DNA of 12,003 bases from contig CAMYXB010000022.1 of NCBI GenBank assembly GCA_947303145.1, positions 1 to 12,003 of the forward strand, written 5' to 3'. Source of the stretch: an uncultured Clostridia bacterium (GTDB lineage Bacteria > Bacillota > Clostridia > Christensenellales > UBA1242). Below the pieces are notes generated by a model that was not told the DNA's origin, made no database searches, and saw only the letters and a program-made list of their open reading frames with translations. This document shows, one piece after another, positions 7,023-12,003 of this stretch; the stretch's first letter is position 1, and every line of letters starts with the position of its first letter. The position numbers and the translations under genes are program-made.

Positions 7023-9134
7023 ATGTCTCCAGCAGAAGTAGTAGAATCTATTAGAGATTTTTTTAGAGTGGTTTTTGCAGACCTTGCTAGTCTGTGGTAT
7101 TGGCCACTCATTTTCATAGGCGCATTGATAGCGTTCGTTATCTACATGCTCTTCGCCATTCGTTTCTCTTACGAGAATAGGATACTCAAGAGCATCAATA
7201 GACTCAACAATTACTTTGTCTACAAGCCCTTCATTTCAGAGGAGAACTTGGTAGAATTTAATCAAAAGATGAAGAAGGTTCCCGCAGTCCTTAGAGGAGC
7301 ATGGCAGAGATATATGCTCAACAGAGAGGACGGAGTCAAGGAATATATCAATTCCACCACATGTATAGACAAGCCCCTCAGGACTAGTTCTATTGAGAAG
7401 AATATCAAGGCATATACAGTGTTCACCATTCTTTTCACTTGCATCGCTTTCTTCACAGGACTTGCTTTCTGTGCCACTGACCCCAATTACAGTCAGGCCA
7501 TTATGCCTACATCACTTTTTGTGGCTCTCATAGTGCCAGTCATTATGCTTGTTCTGTATTCTATTTTCATTCTTGTATTCAATGCTAGCAAAGATGACAT
7601 ATATGCCGTCATGTATGAGAATTTCCCTCTCTTCCAATACAATCTTGAGAAGGCTGTCACCAAGATGCCTTCATACGTAGATTATGAGATACTCTTCACA
7701 AGTAGAGAGATAAAAGAGGGCATTCCTATCCTCCAGCAGTATCTTGAGAAGCGCGCACTTATCGAGCAAGAACAACTCGAAAAAGCCAGACGTGATAGCG
7801 TGGCGAGTGAGGAATATGACTTCAGCGACCTAGGTGTAGATGGCTCATTCGTCTTAGAGAAAGCTATGAAGGAATGCGAGGCTTTCCTCAGGGTTAAACG
7901 TATGCTCCAAGAGGAGAGCAACTCCATCGAGAGTGAAAAAGAGAATTACAGGAAGACATTCGAGAACAACTCCAAGGAAATGCAGAGGAAACTGCAAGCC
8001 TCCAGAGAAAATATGGATAGCCTCAAGAAACAACAGGAGGAATCTACCAATCGTATTGAAACTAACTATATCAGGAAGCAACTCGCCGATGAGATTAAGA
8101 AGCAACAACAACTAGAGAAAGACCTAGAGGAAGCCACTTCCAAATACAACGATGAACAGATTTCCTTGCAGAAAGAGATGGACAATCGCAAGGCGGAGAT
8201 AGAGGAGAAGAGGACATTCGTCGAGCAGGCTCTCATGCTCACTTTCAAGCATTATGCCAACACTCTTTATAAAGCACTTGTAGACAAAGCCACTGAAGTC
8301 AGCAACGAGAGACTTGTCACATTGACTCAAGAGAACAACGACCTTCGCTCTTTGCTCAATGACCTAGAGGGCGGACTTGATGATGGCTATTATGATGACA
8401 ATGTCAACCTAGTCCAGCCTCAAGATGTGAGTGTGGGCGTTCCTTATCCAATGACAGAAGATGAGACACTGGCTTCCGAGACTCTCGGTATTGAGAATGG
8501 TCAGCCAGAGGGGGAGAGTGAGCAGACACCTCAAGTGGAGAACCTGCCACAACAAGAATATCAGTCTCAAGAGGAATATCCTCAACAAGAAGAGTATTAT
8601 CAACAAGAGGAATATCCTCAACAGCAAGAATATGTCACAGAAGAGCAGTCCCCTGCCTACGATACAGCCGATGGAGAAACCGCTACAGAGCCTTATACCC
8701 CTAGCCAAGAGATAGACAATGTGGAACGTGCCACACAAGAAGGCGGAGAGAGTGATGAGGATAATGAGGCAGAGGGAGACACTCTCCCACCTATAGTGGA
8801 GAGCGTGGAAGAGCCAGTTAGCCAAGAATTGACTGCCGATGAGGAGCTGGAGATTATCCAAAAGCAAATCGAGGAAGAGAATGACAAATTAAAGAAAGAA
8901 AAAGAAGAACTAACCTCGAAACTCACCACCACTATAGACAAGTTTAAGGAAAAAGAGCAGAAGAGGAAGCGCAAGGCATCCAAAGCGAAGTCGTCCGCCA
9001 AGTCCAAGTCAAAGTCTTCCACAAAATCTAAGACTACCTCTCAGAAGAAGTCAAGAGAAAGGAATCAAGACAGTATGAGCGAACTAGACTCACTCAATAA
9101 AGAGATGGAGAAACTACTCGGCAAGACTAAGTAA
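7023..9134 (+). CDS. Membrane-anchored coiled-coil protein with lysine-rich tail, unknown function
   Basis: I do not recognise this 703-residue protein. It starts at ATG 7023, which has AAGGAAGG 7 bases upstream; an in-frame TTG at 6993 lies before the predicted transcription start. Membrane segments are at about 26-46, 133-150 and 164-186. The positively charged 85-residue loop after the first segment suggests that this loop and the large C-terminal part are cytoplasmic. A strong coiled coil spans about 290-400. An acidic region (about 450-605) follows and contains a Q/E/Y/P repeat at 510-537. A second, shorter coil (607-645) leads into a tail at about 641-680 built of K, S, A, R and T, which resembles histone H1-like or DNA-binding tails in composition. 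The protein ends with a short helix, SELDSLNKEMEKLLGK. A role tying the membrane to DNA, RNA or another polyanion is an inference. It has its own promoter and terminator, so it looks monocistronic. Confidence 0.88.
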   Translation: MSPAEVVESIRDFFRVVFADLASLWYWPLIFIGALIAFVIYMLFAIRFSYENRILKSINRLNNYFVYKPFISEENLVEFNQKMKKVPAVLRGAWQRYMLNREDGVKEYINSTTCIDKPLRTSSIEKNIKAYTVFTILFTCIAFFTGLAFCATDPNYSQAIMPTSLFVALIVPVIMLVLYSIFILVFNASKDDIYAVMYENFPLFQYNLEKAVTKMPSYVDYEILFTSREIKEGIPILQQYLEKRALIEQEQLEKARRDSVASEEYDFSDLGVDGSFVLEKAMKECEAFLRVKRMLQEESNSIESEKENYRKTFENNSKEMQRKLQASRENMDSLKKQQEESTNRIETNYIRKQLADEIKKQQQLEKDLEEATSKYNDEQISLQKEMDNRKAEIEEKRTFVEQALMLTFKHYANTLYKALVDKATEVSNERLVTLTQENNDLRSLLNDLEGGLDDGYYDDNVNLVQPQDVSVGVPYPMTEDETLASETLGIENGQPEGESEQTPQVENLPQQEYQSQEEYPQQEEYYQQEEYPQQQEYVTEEQSPAYDTADGETATEPYTPSQEIDNVERATQEGGESDEDNEAEGDTLPPIVESVEEPVSQELTADEELEIIQKQIEEENDKLKKEKEELTSKLTTTIDKFKEKEQKRKRKASKAKSSAKSKSKSSTKSKTTSQKKSRERNQDSMSELDSLNKEMEKLLGKTK
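8550..8633 (+). repeat. In-frame degenerate Q-E-Y-P repeat
   Basis: Residues 510-537 of the 703-residue protein are made of units such as QQEY, QEEYP and QQEEY, with tyrosine every 5 to 7 residues. At the DNA level the units CAACAAGAGGAATATCCT and close variants recur in tandem. The region is low in complexity and probably unstructured. Copy number could vary between strains through slippage. Confidence 0.75.
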
Positions 9135-9143
9135 AACAAAAAT

Positions 9144-9179
9144 AAATAAGGAATTGCGAAATGCGACTCCTTATTTTTT
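9144..9179. terminator. Bidirectional intrinsic terminator
   Basis: A perfect 9-base-pair stem, AAATAAGGA (9144-9152) with TCCTTATTT (9168-9176), encloses a 15-base loop and runs into T residues up to 9179. On the minus strand the same stem is followed by the complement of the A-rich stretch at 9134-9144. It lies just after the stop of the 703-residue gene and just past the stop of the convergent PRC-barrel gene, so it can serve both. Confidence 0.8.
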
Positions 9180-9182
9180 ATA

Positions 9183-9992
9183 CTATTTTGCTACAGACTT
9201 GTCCTTCTTTTCTTTAGTGTATAGTGCCAGTTCCATCAACTTATTGTGCCCACGCACCTTGTTTAGAATTTCATCTGTGACCAAGGCATCTTTCCTTATT
9301 AGGATTTCATTATTCATGCCGTAGATTGTTTTTGTTGCTTTCCTTCCTATGAGATATTTTCCACTCCCCACCCCTATTACCTTTTGAGGAGAGAGGGAGG
9401 GAGAAATCTTGTATCCCGTCTCTTCCTTTATTTTGATGGGGAACAACTTTTCGACCAAAGTGACATTGTCCTCCCTTTCTTCCACATTTTCTTCCAGTGG
9501 GAGAATCTTCACACTCTGGCTCTTCATTTTCGGCATAACGGGCTTTTTGTCTCGTGGTTTGAATGAGAATAGACTTATGTTTTCCTTTCCCTTTACCATG
9601 ACCACCTCATTGATTTTCAGCACCTTCTTTATAGATATTTCCTCTCCATTTACTTTTATATAGGATATGGAAAAATTGTCTTTTAGCATCACATCTTCCA
9701 CTTGACCGAGCAAGGCACCCCTCTCATTATATACATCTATCCCCATCAGTCTATTAGTGCCTGTTATATTGCTGGCAGGCATGATGCAGGCGGAATTCTT
9801 TATCACTATCATATCATTTTCCATGGCATATATCTTGCTAGTGTCCAGCAAAAACTCCACCTCATCTTCGTCAAAAAATTGCAGATAGACTACTTTGTTT
9901 TCATGGCACACCACACTGCTTATCACTCCCTCTATTTTAGAGGAATATACATTCAGCACTCTTTTAGATAATATTTCACTTAGTAGTTTCAT
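9183..9992 (-). CDS. PRC-barrel domain protein
   Basis: This 269-residue soluble protein appears to have two PRC-barrel-like domains. The first is at about 1-75 and begins MKLLSEILSKRVLNVYSSKI, the typical opening of the family. The second is at about 85-150 and contains GIDVYNERGALLGQVEDVML. A low-complexity, charged linker follows. A C-terminal segment from about 213 (LIGRKATKTIYGMNNEILIR, then KDALVTDEILNKV) resembles the short barrel-sandwich segments sometimes found beside PRC barrels in Firmicutes; that last comparison is from memory and less sure. PRC barrels bind partner proteins or RNA (the RimM and photosynthetic reaction centre H subunit fold), so no enzyme activity is implied. No signal peptide or membrane segment is seen. 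The start is supported by AAAGGAGA, about 5 bases upstream on the minus strand. The gene converges on the 703-residue gene and diverges from the SPFH gene. Confidence 0.85.
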   Translation of the reverse strand: MKLLSEILSKRVLNVYSSKIEGVISSVVCHENKVVYLQFFDEDEVEFLLDTSKIYAMENDMIVIKNSACIMPASNITGTNRLMGIDVYNERGALLGQVEDVMLKDNFSISYIKVNGEEISIKKVLKINEVVMVKGKENISLFSFKPRDKKPVMPKMKSQSVKILPLEENVEEREDNVTLVEKLFPIKIKEETGYKISPSLSPQKVIGVGSGKYLIGRKATKTIYGMNNEILIRKDALVTDEILNKVRGHNKLMELALYTKEKKDKSVAK

Positions 9993-10175
9993 TTTCTCTC
10001 CTTTTTCATGAATATACTAGATGTATATGCACCCATTATTGCAATTAAATGCGATTTATTTGTCGAATTTTCACTCACACAAGTTTTTTTTGATGACTTA
10101 ATGGACATTTTGTGTCAAAATTGCTTTGAATAGACTACGTTTTTGTGATATATTATTCATGAGGATATAAGTGAT
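9993..10175. promoter_or_regulatory. Divergent promoter region between PRC-barrel and SPFH genes
   Basis: This 183-base AT-rich gap serves two divergent genes. The plus-strand promoter is clear and listed separately. The minus-strand promoter is uncertain: TTTAAT and TATACA at a 17-base spacing (complement of about 10026-10054) is a weak match. Near each gene, in inverted orientation, lies a similar stretch, TATTCATGA on both strands (complement of 10006-10014, and 10154-10162), just before each ribosome binding site. Confidence 0.45.
10126..10154 (+). promoter_or_regulatory. Sigma-A promoter for the SPFH gene
   Basis: TTGAAT (10126-10131) and TATATT (10149-10154) are 17 bases apart, with TG at 10146-10147 forming an extended -10. 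Transcription would start near 10161, giving a leader of only about 15 bases in which GAGGAT (10161-10166) sits at the very 5' end. Confidence 0.65.
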
Positions 10176-11309
10176 ATGAAATTTTTTGAAAAAATCAAAC
10201 ACCTGTTCTTTCCACCCATCAAGACAGATAAGGCGGAAGAGGAGAAACTAATAACTAGATATAGGTTGAGAGGAGACCTTAGGATAGGCAGTGACATCAT
10301 AGTCAGTGATGGGCACTGGCTTGTCACCACATTCTACAATAGAGCATGTGACGTGCTGGAGAGTGGCACAGTCAGAGTGAATGACAAGACTATGCCATGT
10401 CTATATAAGCTCAATCAAAAGAGAGCATTGAAAAAAGGTCAAGAGAGCCTCAAAACTCTTAAAGCAGACCTATATTTTATCAGTGACAAAGAGGTGAGAG
10501 ACGTCTTCTTCTCCACCAGTGAGAAATGCCCACTTTTTATGGACAAAGAGCGCCTTGTTGCCAAGATACTAGGACAACTCTCTTTCAAAGTGGTGGACGC
10601 ATATCGGCTTGTTTCACATCTTATTCGTGACCACCGCACAATTCACCTATACACAGCATATAGAGAAATATTGATTGCCGTAAGCGAAGCATTGACTAGC
10701 ATAATCTATGGCGGACAATATCCACTTGCCAGTGTTATTAAAAATAACCCCGATACAATAAAAGATTGGTTAGAGAAGTTGCACATCTTAGAAGAAACTA
10801 TCGGAGTCAAAATCACAGGGATAGAGGTCTATGACCTATCTACCAGCAAGAAATATTATCCACTCCTTGAGGACGCACGTGTCGGAATAAGAGTGGAGGA
10901 GGAACTTATGCGTGAGGCAGAAAAAGCCCTCGAGCCTGTGCCTGTATTCGCTGGCGGGCAGTCTAGTGATGTGAAAAATGAGACCGAAGAAAATAGCCAT
11001 AAAGTAGAATCTGACCACACTATACATACTGAAGAACAGAATGCAATAAAAGCAATTGAAGAGTCTTCTCAAAATTTTGCCCCAATATTCCATGAGGATA
11101 TTACTTCATCAATGCAAGAACAAGATGCACCGCACATATTAGATGAGCCACAAGAGCCCGCACAAGATACGAAAAAATCCGCAAGTAATGCCGAGCCACT
11201 GGACAATATAGATGCCGACCACCATTTATATAAAATCTGTGCCAGTTGTGGCGCAAAAAATGATGCCAATGCCACCATTTGCACCACCTGTGGCAGTGAA
11301 ATGACATAA
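10176..11309 (+). CDS. SPFH-domain protein with C-terminal zinc ribbon (YdjI-like)
   Basis: This 377-residue protein has the architecture of the YdjI/COG4260 group, stomatin/prohibitin-like proteins with a C-terminal zinc ribbon. A basic, aromatic N-terminal helix (MKFFEKIKHLFF) could lie on the membrane surface; no membrane-spanning segment is seen. Residues about 28-245 fit a divergent SPFH domain, with DIIVSDGHWLVTTFYN near its start, a strand LYFISDKEVRDVFFST, and a helical part ending in LEETIGVKITGIEVYDLS. A low-complexity acidic linker (about 253-348) follows. The C-terminal zinc ribbon has C355, C358, C369 and C372 (CASC, ten residues, CTTC). In Bacillus, YdjI works with YdjG, YdjH and PspA in the membrane stress response, but none of those genes is visible here. 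The zinc ribbon is certain; the SPFH call rests on pattern and layout. ATG 10176 has GAGGAT 9 bases upstream. Confidence 0.8.
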   Translation: MKFFEKIKHLFFPPIKTDKAEEEKLITRYRLRGDLRIGSDIIVSDGHWLVTTFYNRACDVLESGTVRVNDKTMPCLYKLNQKRALKKGQESLKTLKADLYFISDKEVRDVFFSTSEKCPLFMDKERLVAKILGQLSFKVVDAYRLVSHLIRDHRTIHLYTAYREILIAVSEALTSIIYGGQYPLASVIKNNPDTIKDWLEKLHILEETIGVKITGIEVYDLSTSKKYYPLLEDARVGIRVEEELMREAEKALEPVPVFAGGQSSDVKNETEENSHKVESDHTIHTEEQNAIKAIEESSQNFAPIFHEDITSSMQEQDAPHILDEPQEPAQDTKKSASNAEPLDNIDADHHLYKICASCGAKNDANATICTTCGSEMT

Positions 11310-11316
11310 GTGGTGT

Positions 11317-11356
11317 AGACCCGTTCGACTCCGCTAACGCTCCGCTCAGGGTGACA
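11317..11356 (-). repeat. Dispersed intergenic repeat, copy A (inverted)
   Basis: Read on the minus strand this 40-base unit begins TGTCACCCTGAGCGGAGCG and continues through GAGTCGAA to end in GTCT. It resembles the TGTCATTCTGAGCG...GAATCT repeats scattered between genes in many anaerobe genomes and metagenome assemblies. Inside it, CTCCGCT occurs twice on the plus strand (11329-11335 and 11340-11346). It starts 7 bases after the SPFH stop codon. Confidence 0.65.
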
Positions 11357-11365
11357 TATATTTTT

Positions 11366-11405
11366 TGTCATTCCGAAGGAGCATGAAATGCGAATGAGGG
11401 AATCT
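11366..11405 (+). repeat. Dispersed intergenic repeat, copy B
   Basis: This 40-base unit starts TGTCATTCCGAAGGAGC and ends GGGAATCT. Its centre holds a small hairpin, GCAT-GAA-ATGC (11381-11391). Copies A and B face away from each other across a 9-base T-rich spacer, so the transcript could fold into an imperfect stem of about 17 bases pairing GCTCCGCTCAGGGTGACA with the start of copy B. Confidence 0.65.
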
Positions 11406-11415
11406 CAACCTATTA

Positions 11416-11456
11416 TGTCATTATGAGCGAGGCACTTGTGCCGAGTCGAATAATCT
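11416..11456 (+). repeat. Dispersed intergenic repeat, copy C
   Basis: This 41-base unit starts TGTCATTATGAGCGAGGC and ends AATAATCT, sharing GAGTCGAA with copy A. Its centre is a hairpin, GGCAC-TT-GTGCC (11431-11442). It lies 10 bases after copy B in the same orientation. The three copies share their ends but differ in the centre, as expected of old, diverging members of one repeat family. Confidence 0.65.
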
Positions 11457-11513
11457 AAGACCGCTAGTTATTTATAGAAAGAGATTGCCACAAATATTAT
11501 AAGGAGATAAAAA

Positions 11514-11720
11514 ATGAAAATCACACGTTCTACCACTTTAGGAGAAATATTGCGAAATTATAAAAATGCCGAGGAGATTCTCCTCGGCTTTGGAATGCAC
11601 TGCTTTTCTTGTCCTATTAGTCAAATGGAGACCATTGAGGAAGCATGCGCTGTCCATGACCTAGACTGCGACTTTGTCCTCTCCAAACTCCATGATGATT
11701 TAGTGGAAAAGAATAATTAG
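11514..11720 (+). CDS. DUF1858 redox-disulfide domain protein
   Basis: This 68-residue protein matches the DUF1858 family, also described as hybrid-cluster-protein-associated redox disulfide domain. Typical features are the opening KITRSTTLGEILRNY, the core EEILLGFGMHCFSCP with a CxxC pair at C30 and C33, and the following helix TIEEACAVHDLD. Further cysteines are C45 and C52. The CxxC pair probably forms a redox-active disulfide or a metal site; the partner is unknown, and no hybrid-cluster gene lies nearby. The ATG has AAGGAG (11501-11506) 7 bases upstream. No convincing promoter was found in the gap, apart from a weak TCGAAT/TATTTA pair (11446-11474) that would use the edge of repeat copy C. 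The coding sequence contains a near-perfect 21-base palindrome. Confidence 0.9.
   Translation: MKITRSTTLGEILRNYKNAEEILLGFGMHCFSCPISQMETIEEACAVHDLDCDFVLSKLHDDLVEKNN
11568..11588. repeat. Near-perfect palindrome inside the DUF1858 gene
   Basis: GCCGAGGAG (11568-11576) and CTCCTCGGC (11580-11588) form a perfect 9-base-pair, GC-rich stem around an ATT loop, followed by three T. It encodes residues around AEEILLG of the DUF1858 core. It could form a stable mRNA hairpin or be a binding site; a weak terminator is possible but the T run is short. Confidence 0.7.
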
Positions 11721-11791
11721 TGCATAATTCTATCTCGTGCTTTCCCCTTACCTAGTCATAGTCTTTTCCTATATTTAGCAGTCCTCAAGGT

Positions 11792-12003
11792 TTAATTGCC
11801 AGTGCCGCCGCCGTCTTGCCAAGCATCAGCTGTAATATTGTATACGGTATTTTCAGTCAAAATGCCAGAGTCAAAATAATATACATAGTTTCCAGAATAT
11901 CTTTCACCAGAAAACCCTATCATCCCCATTGTATTATTGTTAATAGAGCAAGTCATCCTAAAATGTCCACCGCTAGTATCTGTTCCTATAGTGATAAATA
12001 TTC
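11792..12003 (-). CDS. C-terminal fragment of an unrecognised protein
   Basis: An open frame runs on the minus strand from the window edge to a TAA at 11792-11794, giving 70 complete codons without a start, since the gene begins beyond the window. The visible residues are rich in G, S, T, N and Y, for example TIGTDTSGGHFRMTCSINNN and GERYSGNYVYYFDSG, and the protein ends AWQDGGGTGN. This composition suits a secreted or surface beta-rich protein, but I recognise no family. The frame is open throughout and no plus-strand frame competes convincingly. It converges on the DUF1858 gene with a gap of 71 bases in which no terminator hairpin was seen. Confidence 0.6.
   Translation of the reverse strand, partial: IFITIGTDTSGGHFRMTCSINNNTMGMIGFSGERYSGNYVYYFDSGILTENTVYNITADAWQDGGGTGN

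Noticed and set aside
8409..8867. A 152-codon leucine-rich open frame on the minus strand
   Set aside because: It is the complement of the Q/E/Y-rich repeat region of the 703-residue gene; GAG/GAA codons read backwards give leucine and phenylalanine. It has no ribosome site or independent coding signal.
11329..11346. AGCGG (Bacillus Chi) present twice on the minus strand of repeat copy A, and again in addB near 684
   Set aside because: The Chi sequence of this organism is unknown, a five-base motif is common by chance, and the orientation gives no support for a link with AddAB.
11357..11370. T run after the inverted repeat as a terminator for the SPFH gene
   Set aside because: The T run lies in the loop between copies A and B rather than after the stem, so it does not fit an intrinsic terminator.
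11457..11500. TATTAT at 11495-11500 as a -10 box for the DUF1858 gene
   Set aside because: It touches the ribosome binding site, so transcription would begin after it, and no -35 box is at the right distance.

Overview
The window looks like chromosomal DNA of a low-to-moderate GC Gram-positive anaerobe, most likely a member of the Clostridia. The reasons are an addB-addA pair in the usual Firmicutes order, strong AGGAGG-type ribosome binding sites, sigma-A-like promoters with 17-base spacers, a PRC-barrel protein, an SPFH/zinc-ribbon protein of the YdjI type and a small DUF1858 redox-disulfide protein. Arginine is mostly AGA/AGG and isoleucine often ATA. TAA, TAG and TGA all serve as stops, so the standard bacterial code applies. 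No tRNA, rRNA, CRISPR array, transposase or phage gene was seen.

Layout: positions 1-252 are a very T-rich non-coding leader with a candidate promoter. Positions 289-6941 hold addB and addA, which overlap by 4 bases and encode the two subunits of the AddAB helicase-nuclease for double-strand break repair. A strong extended -10 promoter at 6962-6990 then drives an unrecognised 703-residue protein (7023-9134) with three membrane segments, long coiled coils, a Q/E/Y/P repeat and a lysine/serine-rich tail. A bidirectional terminator (9144-9179) separates it from a convergent PRC-barrel gene (9183-9992, minus strand). That gene is divergent from the SPFH/zinc-ribbon gene (10176-11309), and the 183-base gap between them holds the promoters. 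Positions 11317-11456 contain three copies of a roughly 40-base dispersed intergenic repeat, the first inverted. The DUF1858 gene follows (11514-11720). The window ends inside the C-terminal part of a minus-strand gene (11792-12003).

How the genes work together: only AddB and AddA clearly form a complex. The 703-residue protein, the PRC-barrel protein and the SPFH/zinc-ribbon protein may all act at or near the inner face of the cell membrane. Their adjacency is suggestive, but they have separate promoters and orientations, so a shared system is only an inference. The most unusual items are the membrane-to-lysine-tail protein, the repeat cluster, and a near-perfect palindrome inside the DUF1858 gene.
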